Translations under genes and position numbers: made by a program
Assembly (NCBI RefSeq): GCF_013031245.1
Contig: NZ_WPZL01000016.1
Coordinates: 29,015 to 93,014, forward strand
Reading direction: 5' to 3'
DNA from: Ruegeria lacuscaerulensis
GTDB lineage: Bacteria > Pseudomonadota > Alphaproteobacteria > Rhodobacterales > Rhodobacteraceae
DNA length: 64,000 nucleotides
In this document: positions 19,107 through 27,737 of the stretch, piece after piece
Layout: each line of letters begins with the position of its first letter
How positions within the stretch are numbered: position 1 is the stretch's first letter
The notes under the pieces: generated by a model
What the model was told of the DNA's origin: nothing
Databases searched by the model: none
The model's input: the letters and a program-made list of their open reading frames with translations, nothing else

Positions 19107-19884
19107 GACATTTGAAACCAAACTGGAGTTTGCAAAATTCCTGGCTGTTGAGGCGGGTAAGCTGGCGCTGCACCTTTATCGGGAAAAGGATAAGGAATTC
19201 GTTTCGGTAAAAGGGTTGCAGGATTTTGTAACCGTTGCCGACCGGCAGGTCGAAGACCGAATTCGGGCTTTGATTTCCGAATATTATCCCACGGATGCTG
19301 TGCTGGGCGAAGAAGAGGGCCAGACGGGACGCGGTGACGCGATTTGGGTTGTCGATCCGATTGACGGCACCGCCAACTACATGCGTGGTCTGCCCGATTG
19401 GGCGGTCTCGGTCGGATATTGCGAAGGTAGTGAGATCAAGCTTGGCGTGATCTTCGCACCCGGCCGCGATGAACTCTGCTGGGCCAGCAAAGGGGAGGGT
19501 GCGTTCTGCAATGGCCAGTCGCTGCATGTTTCGGATTGCAGCCAGCCCGATCAGGCAATGCTGCTGTTGGGGCGCTCGTCTCGCGGGCCGCTGGAGGACT
19601 ACCTTGCACTCATTGAGCGTACCATTGGCGCTCAAATGGAGTATCGCAGGAACGGTTCAGCAGCGATCAGCCTGATGGCCGTCGCGCAGGGCCGGGCAGA
19701 AGGTTACTTTGAGGCGCATTTGAACTCCTGGGATGCAATAGCCGGTGTTCTCATCATCCGAGAAGCCGGAGGGCGCGTGCGTGCGCGCTCTGTCCCGGAA
19801 ATGCTTGAAAAGGGCAGCCGTGTCCTGGCCATTACACCTGAACTTGAACGTGTCGTCGCGGGCCAGATTTTGGATGAACCCTGA
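19099..19884 (+). CDS. Inositol-monophosphatase-family phosphatase
   Basis: A 261-residue enzyme with the IMPase metal sites: Glu in 'GEEEG' (residues 70-74), 'WVVDPIDGTANYMRGLPDW' containing DPIDGT at 86-91, and a C-terminal 'NSWDAIAGVLIIREAGGRV'. The family dephosphorylates inositol-1-phosphate, histidinol-phosphate, 3'-phosphoadenosine 5'-phosphate or sugar phosphates. HisN-type proteins share these motifs, so sequence alone does not fix the substrate. Overlap with the LacI gene by eight bases places it in the GDPD transport operon, which favours an inositol phosphate or another polyol phosphate. Confidence 0.88.
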   Translation: MTETFETKLEFAKFLAVEAGKLALHLYREKDKEFVSVKGLQDFVTVADRQVEDRIRALISEYYPTDAVLGEEEGQTGRGDAIWVVDPIDGTANYMRGLPDWAVSVGYCEGSEIKLGVIFAPGRDELCWASKGEGAFCNGQSLHVSDCSQPDQAMLLLGRSSRGPLEDYLALIERTIGAQMEYRRNGSAAISLMAVAQGRAEGYFEAHLNSWDAIAGVLIIREAGGRVRARSVPEMLEKGSRVLAITPELERVVAGQILDEP

Positions 19885-20530
19885 CGCCATGAATTCTCCA
19901 GCGTTGTAAGACCCTGATCATGCGCCTCTTTACCTTCTGTGCCTCAGGCTTTGAACCAATTGGTCGATAGATCCGGGTTTAGTTCAAACTTCGTGGGCGT
20001 GTCCGGAAACAGTTAAATCCGTTGGATACTTTTGATGATCGGAGTATCCACCTGTTCGGGACGAAAAAGATGCGGAGTGGTTTTGATTTCATCTACGTCC
20101 CCTTAAGCCAGGACGCTACCGTCCGGTATGTCAAAGGCAGCTTGCGCTCGCAAAACCGAACCTGCTGCTGACGGTTGTGGCAATGGTAATTTGTGACGGA
20201 GCGGAAACGGCCAAGAAGCACAGTTTTTTTCTTACTGTGTCCCACCAGTTCCTTCCAATTCCTGTATGGCAGATTTTCGCTTGTTGCGTCCACGAGGGGA
20301 CAAGACAGGAAGATACCGACGGGATCGACCGGGTTCGAATTGAGTTCGGGCATGTCGACTCCCGGTCTCATGGCCGACACAAAAACTACGAAAGTATCGA
20401 TGGCGTTTCTGTCCGTCCGAGAGGATGCACTTCGTAAACGGTTTTAATAATGAACCAAGGTAGCAAAAAATACATTGCGTTGTTAATTTAAACCTGTCAG
20501 ATATATCCTCAGCGGGAGGAGGCACGACAA
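19885..20530 (+). other. Intergenic region, no gene recognised
   Basis: About 645 bases between the IMPase and IclR genes. Short reading frames exist on both strands but show no family, ribosome site or codon bias. Upstream of the IclR start there is a good GGGAGGAGG ribosome site (20513-20521) and AT-rich sequence (20455-20505) suited to a promoter. A GGTTCGAAT motif near 20330 resembles a tRNA T-loop but has no cloverleaf around it. Confidence 0.5.
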
Positions 20531-21310
20531 ATGGGTACAGCGCTAAATGCCCTTAAAATGCTCGAGTACTTTTCAAGTTCACAGCCGTATATCGGCCTGA
20601 GTCAAATTGCGCGGCTGTCCGGGCTGAACAAGGCGACAGCTCTTCGCCACCTGCGCGCGCTTGAAGAATTTGGATTGATCGAACAGAACCCGCAGTCGAA
20701 ATCCTACACAATCGGGCCAGCGGCATTGCGGCTGGCGGCATTACGTGAAATCGCTAAGCCCGGCCTTGAAGGGGCTCGCCAGAAAATGCAGGAGGCCATG
20801 CAGGCAGTCGGCGAAAGCCTGCACCTTACTTTGCTGGAAAAAGACGACTTGCAAACCGCATTGGTGGTCGAGGCCACACAGCACGTCGTGCGTGTAAGCT
20901 TAGATCCAAGCGAAACCATCCCGATCAATGCAACTGCCTCCGGTCTGTGCATGCTAACCTTCGGTCCCTCGTTTCTTCGCGAGCGTCTCGATTCTGACAC
21001 CCTGACCCGCTTTACCGACCAGACACTCACCGAACCGGATGCGATCCGACAACGCATTGCTCAGATCAGCCGGGCAGGGTGGGCCAACAGTAAAGGGAGT
21101 TACGAGGATGGCGTCTTCGGCTTTGCAGCGCCGATCTTCGGCATAGATCAGATTGCGATCGGAACAATTGCAATCGCCGTTCCCGAAGCCCGTGCCACCG
21201 ATGAGCGGCGTTCCCTGCTTTTGACATCACTATTCAATCTCTCAAAGGAACTGACCGCAAACTTTGGCGGCCAGATGCCAGACACTTATCCAACCGAGTT
21301 CCACCTGTGA
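20531..21310 (+). CDS. IclR-family transcriptional regulator
   Basis: A 259-residue regulator. The N-terminal winged HTH is clear ('ALNALKMLEYFSSSQPYIGLSQIARLSGLNKATALRHLRALEEFGLIEQNPQSKSYTIGPAALRLAAL'), followed by the IclR effector (GAF-like) domain with 'NATASGLCMLTF' and 'RAGWANSKGSYEDGVFGFAAPIF'. IclR proteins commonly control aromatic and amino acid catabolism. It lies 34 bases before the aminotransferase gene in the same direction, so it probably controls that gene and perhaps the hpa genes beyond. Confidence 0.9.
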   Translation: MGTALNALKMLEYFSSSQPYIGLSQIARLSGLNKATALRHLRALEEFGLIEQNPQSKSYTIGPAALRLAALREIAKPGLEGARQKMQEAMQAVGESLHLTLLEKDDLQTALVVEATQHVVRVSLDPSETIPINATASGLCMLTFGPSFLRERLDSDTLTRFTDQTLTEPDAIRQRIAQISRAGWANSKGSYEDGVFGFAAPIFGIDQIAIGTIAIAVPEARATDERRSLLLTSLFNLSKELTANFGGQMPDTYPTEFHL

Positions 21311-21344
21311 CTGGCGGTGGATACAATCCCTGGAGACACGCGAT

Positions 21345-22697
21345 ATGAAAGACTCGAACTTTCTTAAGGAAAACAACGCGCGCCACTTCTGGCATCCGAT
21401 GGCGCATCCTGCCGACAGTCAGAAGAACCCGCCAACCATCCTGACAGGAGGTGAAGGCGTCAGCATCATTGATGTGGACGGTCACAAGGCCATCGATGCC
21501 GTGGGCGGGCTGTGGAACGTCAATCTGGGGTACTCCTGCGAGCCGGTTAAACAGGCGATTGCCGATCAGTTGAACGCGCTGCCCTATTACTCGACCTTTC
21601 GCGGGACCAGTAACGACAAGGCGATTGAACTGTCTTACGAACTGGCGCAGTTCTTTGAGCCTGACGGATTGACCCGTGCGTTTTTCACTTCGGGCGGTTC
21701 GGACTCGGTTGAGATTGCACTGAAACTGGCGCGCCAATACCACAAGGTGCGAGGCCAGGAGGGGCGAACCAAGTTCATTAGCCTGAAGCAGGGTTATCAC
21801 GGCACCCATTTCGCCGCCGCCTCGGTCAACGGTAATCAAAAGTTCCGCGCGGCTTATGAACCGATGATGCCGGGCTGTTTCCACGTGCCTGCCCCCTGGA
21901 CCTATCGCAACCCGTTCGACGAAACCAACCCCGAGCGTTTGGCGCAGCTCTGCGTCAAGGCGCTGGAGGCCGAGATCGCGTTCCAGGGCGCGAACACCGT
22001 CGCCGCCTTCATCATGGAGCCGGTTCTTGGCGCAGGCGGTGTTATCCCGCCGCACAAGAGCTTTATGCCCATGGTGCGTGAAGTCTGCTCGAAACACGGC
22101 ATCCTGCTGATCTCGGACGAAATCATCACAGCATTCGGCCGTACAGGCAGCGAAAGCGGCGCGCGTCACTGGGGCGTGCAACCTGACATCATGACGACCG
22201 CCAAGGCCATTACCAACGGCTACTTCCCGTTTGGCGCGGCGATGATTTCCGGTGCGGTTGCCGAGGTGTTTGAAAGCGACACCACCGGCATGGCGTCGGT
22301 TGACCAAGGCTACACCTATTCCGGCCACCCGGTCGGCGCGGCGGCAGCTCTGGCTGCACTATCCGAAATCAACCGTCTGCGAGTTTGGGAAAACGCGGCG
22401 GCGCGTGGGGCCGAGCTGTTCGCTGGGCTTCAAAAGCTGGCTGACAAGTATGACGTAATCGGAGACGTGCGCGGAGGCGAAGGCCTGATGTGCGCGCTGG
22501 AGCTGGTCTCGGATCGCGCCACCAAGACGCCAATTGCCAAGCACCAGCCGTTGCAGGTTCAAAAGGCAGCCTACGAAGACGGTGTGATGGTCCGGGTGTC
22601 GGGCAACAACATTATCCTGTCACCGCCGCTGGTCATCACTACGGACGATGTGGCCAAGATCCTGTCGGCGCTGGATACCGGCCTGGCAAGCCTGTAG
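21345..22697 (+). CDS. Class III PLP-dependent aminotransferase (omega-amino-acid/amine transaminase)
   Basis: A 450-residue aminotransferase of fold type I. The N-terminus ('NNARHFWHPMAHPADSQKNPPTILTGGEGVSIIDVDGHKAIDAVGGLWNVNLGYS') and the lysine region ('TTAKAITNGYFPFGAAMIS') fit the omega-transaminase group that uses amines or omega-amino acids with pyruvate. I use the ATG at 21345 with GGAG nearby. Its place between an IclR gene and the homoprotocatechuate genes, in a cluster that also encodes an aromatic amino acid decarboxylase, suggests an aromatic amine such as tyramine or dopamine as donor. This is inference; beta-alanine or putrescine are alternatives. Confidence 0.85.
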   Translation: MKDSNFLKENNARHFWHPMAHPADSQKNPPTILTGGEGVSIIDVDGHKAIDAVGGLWNVNLGYSCEPVKQAIADQLNALPYYSTFRGTSNDKAIELSYELAQFFEPDGLTRAFFTSGGSDSVEIALKLARQYHKVRGQEGRTKFISLKQGYHGTHFAAASVNGNQKFRAAYEPMMPGCFHVPAPWTYRNPFDETNPERLAQLCVKALEAEIAFQGANTVAAFIMEPVLGAGGVIPPHKSFMPMVREVCSKHGILLISDEIITAFGRTGSESGARHWGVQPDIMTTAKAITNGYFPFGAAMISGAVAEVFESDTTGMASVDQGYTYSGHPVGAAAALAALSEINRLRVWENAAARGAELFAGLQKLADKYDVIGDVRGGEGLMCALELVSDRATKTPIAKHQPLQVQKAAYEDGVMVRVSGNNIILSPPLVITTDDVAKILSALDTGLASL

Positions 22698-22706
22698 GTG
22701 GCGTGT

Positions 22707-22733
22707 TGACCCCGTCTTTCAAAGGCGGGGTCA
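22707..22733. terminator. Bidirectional hairpin terminator between convergent genes
   Basis: TGACCCCGTCTTT (22707-22719) and AAAGGCGGGGTCA (22721-22733) form a near-perfect stem with one G-U pair; the tip opens as a short loop. It follows the aminotransferase stop by nine bases and includes the hpaR stop codon. CTTT/AAAG at the inner stem gives short T-runs, weak for intrinsic termination, but the convergent position supports the call. Confidence 0.6.
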
Positions 22734-23171
22734 GACCTTGACCGCCTGCAACTCCTCAAGCAGGTCCAGCAGGTTATCCAGCTTCTCGCGCCCCATCTGG
22801 GTCTCGATGTTTTCCGAGATGGCCAGCGAAGCTGCAAGGTTATTCGCAAGAATCCGGCGACCTTCCTCGGTGATCTTTACCATCGAGCGGCGCTTGTCCT
22901 GGCTGTCCTGACGGCGGGTAATCTGGCCGTCGGTCTCCATAGAGCGAAGAATGCGGGTGAGGCTGGGCAAGAGCAGGCAGGCTTCGTTGGCTATGGTGCT
23001 TTGTTCCACTTCGCCCAGCTCGTCCAGCACGCGCAGGATGCGCCATTTCTGCTCGGTCAGATTGATGTCCTGCAGCATGTCGCGAATGGGCGCCATGACA
23101 GTTTCGCGCGCGCGCAGCAGTGCGATTGGCAGTGATCGGGACGTGCTTTTGCTGTGGCTTTGTGTGTTCAT
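22731..23171 (-). CDS. hpaR: MarR-family repressor of homoprotocatechuate degradation
   Basis: A 146-residue MarR regulator with the HpaR pattern: 'LPIALLRARETVMAPIRDMLQDINLTEQKWRILRVLDELGEVEQSTIANEACLLLPSLTRILRSMETDGQITRRQDSQDKRRSMVKITEEGRRIL'. HpaR represses the meta-cleavage genes until 4-hydroxyphenylacetate or homoprotocatechuate binds. It is divergent from hpaF with a 106-base gap holding a palindrome (23248-23259), which fits shared control. Confidence 0.9.
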   Translation of the reverse strand: MNTQSHSKSTSRSLPIALLRARETVMAPIRDMLQDINLTEQKWRILRVLDELGEVEQSTIANEACLLLPSLTRILRSMETDGQITRRQDSQDKRRSMVKITEEGRRILANNLAASLAISENIETQMGREKLDNLLDLLEELQAVKV

Positions 23172-23224
23172 GCCGCCTTCTAGAGCGCCATTCCGGAAAT
23201 TGCAAAGATTAACAAAACAAGTTC

Positions 23225-23259
23225 TTGACGGATGCGATTCAATTTACTAAACATGTTAA
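23225..23259 (+). promoter_or_regulatory. hpaF promoter with candidate HpaR operator
   Basis: TTGACG (23225-23230) is a good -35. The palindrome TAAACATGTTAA (23248-23259; 10 of 12 bases symmetric around CATG) occupies the -10 position at a 17-base spacing. It lies in the hpaR-hpaF divergent gap. MarR proteins bind such short palindromes over promoters. Confidence 0.45.
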
Positions 23260-23277
23260 TAATTAAGAGGGGAAGAC

Positions 23278-23661
23278 ATGCCACACTTCCACGTCGAATA
23301 TTCCGGTAATCTGGAAGATCGGGTCGACATGAGCGGCTTGTGCGAACGCATCCGAGCGACTGCGGCAAAGATCGACACCTTTCCCGTGGCGGGAATACGG
23401 GTGCGGGCGACGCGTGTTGACCATTACGCAATTGCGGATGGAAACCCCGCGCATGGCTTTGTCGATATATCCATCCGGCTGCGTGCGGGCCGCTCGGGAG
23501 AAGTCAAGCAAGACGCAACACAGACCATTTTCGAAGCTTGCCGCGAATTTCTGGCTCCGGCCATGAAGGAACACCCGATCGCGCTGTCGCTCGAAATGCG
23601 CGACATCAACCCCGACCTTTCGCCCAAAACGGGCACCATTCGAGACCATCTGCGGAGCTGA
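23278..23661 (+). CDS. hpaF: 5-carboxymethyl-2-hydroxymuconate delta-isomerase
   Basis: A 127-residue tautomerase-superfamily enzyme that isomerises 5-carboxymethyl-2-hydroxymuconate after ring opening. It has the catalytic Pro directly after Met ('MPHFHVEYSGNLEDRVDMSGLCERI') and the family segments 'GIRVRATRVDHYAIADG', 'GFVDISIRLRAGRS' and 'ALSLEMRDINPDLSPKTGTIRDHL'. Length is normal (~126). AAGAGGGGAAGAC precedes the ATG. hpaE starts two bases after the stop. Confidence 0.95.
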   Translation: MPHFHVEYSGNLEDRVDMSGLCERIRATAAKIDTFPVAGIRVRATRVDHYAIADGNPAHGFVDISIRLRAGRSGEVKQDATQTIFEACREFLAPAMKEHPIALSLEMRDINPDLSPKTGTIRDHLRS

Positions 23662-23663
23662 AC

Positions 23664-25175
23664 ATGAGCGTGCTTGACGAAAACATCGAAAAACTGGCCG
23701 GCTTTCTGAATCGGTTCAAGGAAACGGGCATCCGGAACCGTATCGCGGGCGAGGATCGTGATGGCGCCGCTGGTGTTTTTCAATCCATTTCGCCCGTCGA
23801 CAAATCCGTAATCTGCGACGTGGCGCGCGGCAACGAATCCGACGTGGACGCCGCCGCAACCGCCGCTGCTGAGGCGTTTCCAGCCTGGCGCGACATGCCC
23901 GCGACGGAACGCCGCCGCATCCTGCTGAACGTCGCCGACGCCATCGAAGCGCGCGCCGAGGAAATCGCTCTCTGCGAATGCTGGGACACCGGCCAGACCC
24001 TGCGCTTCATGTCCAAGGCGGCGCTCCGTGGGGCCGAGAACTTCCGCTACTTCGCCGATCAGGTGGTACAGGCGCGGGACGGCCAGCATCTGAAATCACC
24101 GACGCTGATGAATGTCACCACACGCACGCCCATCGGCCCGGTTGGTGTGATCACCCCGTGGAATACACCCTTCATGCTGTCGACGTGGAAAATCGCGCCG
24201 GCGCTGGCGGCCGGTTGTACAGTGGTTCACAAGCCGGCCGAGGATTCGCCTTTGTCGGCGCGTCTTCTGGTTGAGATTGCCGAAGAGGCCGGCCTGCCCA
24301 AAGGTGTGCTGAACACCGTAAACGGCTATGGCCATGACGCGGGCAAACGCCTGACCGAGCACCCCGCGATCAAGGCTATCGCCTTTGTCGGCGAAAGCCG
24401 CACCGGCAGTATCATCACCAAACAGGGCGCCGATACGTTGAAGCGGATGCATCTGGAACTGGGCGGTAAGAATCCGGTTGTCGTGTTTGACGACGCGGAT
24501 CTGGACCGGGCCCTGGATGCTGTGATCTTCATGATCTTCTCGATCAACGGCGAGCGCTGCACCTCGTCCTCGCGCCTGCTGATCCAGGACACGATCAAAG
24601 AAGAGTTCGAGGCCAGGCTGATCGAACGGGTCAACAACATCAAAGTCGGCCACCCGCTGGACCCGGCGACAGAAATCGGGCCGCTGGTCACCGAAGAACA
24701 CTACAATAAGGTCACCAGCTATTTTGACATCGCCAAAGAGGACGGCGCGACCGTTGCCGCCGGTGGTGTAAAGCTGGGCGACCAGGGCTATTTCGTGCGA
24801 CCCACCGTGTTCACCAATGCTAACAACAAGATGCGCATTGCCCAGGAAGAGATATTTGGGCCGGTCCTGACCTCCATCCCCTTCAGCACCGAAGATGAGG
24901 CGCTGGCGATGGCCAATGACACGGCTTATGGCCTGACCGGCTATGTCTGGACCAACGACCTGAGCCGTGCGCTGCGCTTTACCGACAAGCTTGAGGCCGG
25001 GATGATCTGGGTGAATTCGGAAAATGTCCGCCACCTGCCCACCCCGTTCGGCGGGGTCAAGGCCTCGGGCATCGGTCGCGACGGCGGCGACTGGAGTTTC
25101 GAATTCTACATGGAACAAAAACACATCGGATTTGCGACAGGTCAGCACAAAATTATGCAATTGGGCAAACTGTAA
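23664..25175 (+). CDS. hpaE: 5-carboxymethyl-2-hydroxymuconate semialdehyde dehydrogenase
   Basis: A 503-residue aldehyde dehydrogenase. Visible are 'GVITPWNTPFMLSTWKIAPALAAGCTVVHKPAEDSPLSA' (NAD fold), 'LELGGKNPVVVFDDADLD' with the catalytic Glu, and 'FSINGERCTSSSRLL' with the catalytic Cys. The whole profile agrees with HpaE, which oxidises the semialdehyde formed by ring cleavage. Tight linkage to hpaF and hpaD supports this over a general ALDH. The long antisense reading frame across this gene is a shadow. Confidence 0.93.
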   Translation: MSVLDENIEKLAGFLNRFKETGIRNRIAGEDRDGAAGVFQSISPVDKSVICDVARGNESDVDAAATAAAEAFPAWRDMPATERRRILLNVADAIEARAEEIALCECWDTGQTLRFMSKAALRGAENFRYFADQVVQARDGQHLKSPTLMNVTTRTPIGPVGVITPWNTPFMLSTWKIAPALAAGCTVVHKPAEDSPLSARLLVEIAEEAGLPKGVLNTVNGYGHDAGKRLTEHPAIKAIAFVGESRTGSIITKQGADTLKRMHLELGGKNPVVVFDDADLDRALDAVIFMIFSINGERCTSSSRLLIQDTIKEEFEARLIERVNNIKVGHPLDPATEIGPLVTEEHYNKVTSYFDIAKEDGATVAAGGVKLGDQGYFVRPTVFTNANNKMRIAQEEIFGPVLTSIPFSTEDEALAMANDTAYGLTGYVWTNDLSRALRFTDKLEAGMIWVNSENVRHLPTPFGGVKASGIGRDGGDWSFEFYMEQKHIGFATGQHKIMQLGKL

Positions 25176-25227
25176 CGACCAGCCTGTCAGGACTCGCGCA
25201 GCATACTCTAAACTCCAGGAGGAAATT

Positions 25228-26082
25228 ATGGGAGAACTCGTACTTGCCGCCAAGATGACCCACGTCCCCACACTGCTCATGTCCGAGCAGGATGGGCCAA
25301 TCAAAGGTAAACGCCAGCCCGCGATTGACGGTCACAGGGAAATCGCGCGACGCGCCAAAGAACTGGGCGCGACCACAGTGGTCATCTGCGACACTCACTG
25401 GGTGATCAACGCCGGTTTTCACATCAACGCCAACGACAAATTCGAGGGCGTGTTTACCTCAAACGAATTCCCCCAGTTTATTCAGGATCTTCCTTATTCC
25501 TATCAGGGCCACCCGGAACTGGGCGACGCGATTGCGAAAATCGCGTCGGACAAGGGTGCCTATACGTTGGCGCATCACCTCGACAGCCTTGAACTGGAAT
25601 ATGGTACGCTGGTTCCGATGCGGTTTATGAGCCGCGAGCATGACATGAAGGTCGTTTCGGTTGCGGCGTGGGCTACAGTCCACAGCCATGATGAAAGCCG
25701 CATTGTGGGTGAGGCCATCCGCGAAGCCATTGAGGCCAGCGACGAAAAGGTCCTGCTGGTCGCCTCTGGGTCTCTGTCACACAAGATCTGGGCCAACAAG
25801 GACTATGCCGCCAACAACGGCACCTTCACCATCAGCTCGGAATTCAACCGACAAATGGATCTGCACGTGCTGGAGATGTGGAAGAACGGCGATCATGCCA
25901 CCTTCCTCAAGATGCTGGGAGATTACGCCAATTTCTGCTGCGGCGAAGGCTCGATGCATGACACGTCGATGCTTTATGGTGCGCTGGGTTGGGACGCGTA
26001 TGACAAAAAATGTGAAGTTGTGACCGAGTACTTCCCCAGCTCTGGAACAGGCCAAACCAATGTCATATTCCCGGTCCAGTGA
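25228..26082 (+). CDS. hpaD: 3,4-dihydroxyphenylacetate 2,3-dioxygenase (class III extradiol)
   Basis: A 284-residue LigB-superfamily ring-cleaving enzyme that opens homoprotocatechuate with non-haem Fe(II). The start 'GELVLAAKMTHVPTLLMSEQDGPIKG' carries the first metal His, and 'VVICDTHWVINAGFHINAN' and 'ASGSLSHKIWANKDY' hold further conserved His residues. It belongs to the E. coli HpaD type rather than the vicinal-chelate type. AGGAGG lies seven bases before the ATG at 25228. A 174-base gap follows. Confidence 0.93.
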   Translation: MGELVLAAKMTHVPTLLMSEQDGPIKGKRQPAIDGHREIARRAKELGATTVVICDTHWVINAGFHINANDKFEGVFTSNEFPQFIQDLPYSYQGHPELGDAIAKIASDKGAYTLAHHLDSLELEYGTLVPMRFMSREHDMKVVSVAAWATVHSHDESRIVGEAIREAIEASDEKVLLVASGSLSHKIWANKDYAANNGTFTISSEFNRQMDLHVLEMWKNGDHATFLKMLGDYANFCCGEGSMHDTSMLYGALGWDAYDKKCEVVTEYFPSSGTGQTNVIFPVQ

Positions 26083-26174
26083 GTTATTTCCGGACTGCGC
26101 CAACAAATGCACGGATCAGCACTCCCTGTTATTCTGTGTATTTGGGCTTCTGCAACGGTGAGATTGATAGCTAC

Positions 26175-26190
26175 TTCCCGCAATTGGGAA
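26175..26190 (+). promoter_or_regulatory. Inverted repeat TTCCC-N6-GGGAA upstream of the decarboxylase
   Basis: TTCCCGCAATTGGGAA has 5-bp complementary arms around a CAATTG-like core, and another GGGAA follows at 26195-26199. It lies about 67 bases before the small frame at 26257, in the only large gap of the hpa cluster. It may be an internal operator; there is no independent support. Confidence 0.3.
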
Positions 26191-26256
26191 CTTCGGGAAA
26201 GAGTCAGGCAAAAGTCGACTTGTCTGTCTGACACCAACACGGGGAAAGGGAAAAAA

Positions 26257-26340
26257 ATGGCAGACCTGCGTTTAGACGATCCTGTCCACTTCGTCGACGC
26301 CTCCCGCGAGGATTTCCAGCCGCAGAAGAAGGTTGGCTGA
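26257..26340 (+). CDS. Possible 27-residue leader peptide coupled to the decarboxylase
   Basis: ATG at 26257, preceded by GGGGAAAGGGAAAAAA, opens a 27-codon frame rich in charged residues ('MADLRLDDPVHFVDASRE' then 'DFQPQKKVG'). Its TGA overlaps the decarboxylase ATG (TGATG at 26338-26342). A strong ribosome site here and none of its own for the decarboxylase suggest translational coupling. It may be only a coupling frame and not a functional peptide. No family is recognised. Confidence 0.45.
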   Translation: MADLRLDDPVHFVDASREDFQPQKKVG

Positions 26341-27737
26341 TGAACTGGGACGAGTTTTCGCATTGGGGGCAGCACATTTCCAGATGGGCTGCCAACTACC
26401 ACCAAACACTGGCAGAACGCCCGGTAAGGGCACAAACTGCGCCGGGAGAAATCTCGTGCCAGCTTGAAGAAGCGCCGCCTGAAACCGGGCAACCTATGGA
26501 AGCCATCATGGCCGATTTCGAGCGGATCGTGATGCCGGGCATGACCCACTGGCAGCATCCTCGCTTTTTTGCGTACTTTCCGGCCAATGCCGCACCACCA
26601 TCCATGCTGGCAGAAATGCTGGTGACCACGATCGCCGCGCAATGCATGTTGTGGCAGACCTCGCCAGCAGCCACCGAGGTTGAAGGTGTCATGGTCGATT
26701 GGTTGCGCCAGGCGCTCGGGTTGCCCGGCGGCATGACCGGGGTCATTCAGGACAGTGCGTCGTCGGCTACATTGTCCGCTGTTCTGACCATGCGTGAGCG
26801 GGCCACCGGGTTCACGGGCAATCGGGATGGGTTGAACACTAAGGGTGCATTGCGGATCTATTGCTCGGATCAGGTTCATTCGTCGATTGATCGGGCATGC
26901 TGGGTTGCCGGGATCGGTGAGAACAATCTGGTTAAACTGCCTGCGAATGGTCCCACATTTGCAATTGATGCAATTGCGCTGGAGGCCGCTATTCAAGCTG
27001 ACATTACAGCTGGTCACATTCCGGCTGGCATCATTGCGATCACGGGTGGTACTGGTGTCGGGGCCTGCGATGACCTGAACGCAGTGGCTGATATCGCGCG
27101 GAAATACGACCTCTATACCCATTTGGACGCCGCATGGGCTGGATCGGCCATGATCTGTCCGGAATTCCGCGACGCGTTATGGTCCGGGGCGGATCGTTAT
27201 GACAGCATCGTCTTCAATCCGCATAAATGGTTGGGCGCACAATTCGACTGTGCCATCCAGTTCCTGAAAGACGCAAAGCCGCAGCTGGACACTCTGAAAA
27301 TCGAGCCCGAATACCTTAAGACCACTGGTGCGGATGTTACGAACTATTCGGAATGGACCATTCCTCTGGGTCGCCGGTTCCGGGCGTTGAAAATCTGGTT
27401 CCTCTTACGCTCATACGGGTTGGAAGGACTGCGCACGCGGATTCGGAATCATGTTGCCTGGGCGCAGGAACTGGCAGAGTTGATCGGGGCAATGGACGGG
27501 TTTGAAATCACGACCGGCCCGATCCTCAGCCTGTTTTCCTTTCGTTGTCCCGGTGACGATGACACGCAGCAAAGGCTGGTCGATGCCCTGAACGAAGACG
27601 GCCGGATTTACCTGACACAAGGTATGTTTGACGGTCGTAAGATCATTCGGTTTCAGGTCGGGCAATTCGATACAACACGAGATGACGTGCTGATGGCTGC
27701 AACAGTCATCCGCGAAGTTTGGGGGAAGCTCTCATGA
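26340..27737 (+). CDS. PLP-dependent aromatic-L-amino-acid decarboxylase-like enzyme (group II)
   Basis: A 465-residue fold-type I decarboxylase. Key features are 'MTHWQHPRFFAYFPANAAPPSMLAEML' (residues 68-94), His180 in 'DQVHSSIDRA' that would stack on PLP, 'HLDAAWAGSA' with Asp263, and the PLP lysine Lys296 in 'NPHKWLG'. This set matches plant and animal DOPA/tyrosine/tryptophan decarboxylases and bacterial relatives. Tyrosine, DOPA or phenylalanine are likely substrates, with tyramine or dopamine as product, given the hpa context. It overlaps hpaG by four bases (ATGA). Such a gene inside an hpa operon is unusual. Confidence 0.88.
   Translation: MNWDEFSHWGQHISRWAANYHQTLAERPVRAQTAPGEISCQLEEAPPETGQPMEAIMADFERIVMPGMTHWQHPRFFAYFPANAAPPSMLAEMLVTTIAAQCMLWQTSPAATEVEGVMVDWLRQALGLPGGMTGVIQDSASSATLSAVLTMRERATGFTGNRDGLNTKGALRIYCSDQVHSSIDRACWVAGIGENNLVKLPANGPTFAIDAIALEAAIQADITAGHIPAGIIAITGGTGVGACDDLNAVADIARKYDLYTHLDAAWAGSAMICPEFRDALWSGADRYDSIVFNPHKWLGAQFDCAIQFLKDAKPQLDTLKIEPEYLKTTGADVTNYSEWTIPLGRRFRALKIWFLLRSYGLEGLRTRIRNHVAWAQELAELIGAMDGFEITTGPILSLFSFRCPGDDDTQQRLVDALNEDGRIYLTQGMFDGRKIIRFQVGQFDTTRDDVLMAATVIREVWGKLS

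Noticed and set aside
20320..20345. GGTTCGAAT motif resembling a tRNA T-arm
   Set aside because: No acceptor, D-arm or anticodon stem can be folded around it. A similar GATTCGAATC at about 3569 also lacks a cloverleaf.
21234..22328. Antisense frame over the aminotransferase (364 codons)
   Set aside because: The sense strand encodes a full aminotransferase; the antisense product is low-complexity Arg/Gly/Val-rich with no motif.
24096..25304. Long open frame antisense to hpaE (402 codons)
   Set aside because: It mirrors a clear aldehyde dehydrogenase gene. No start signal and no family match on the antisense strand.
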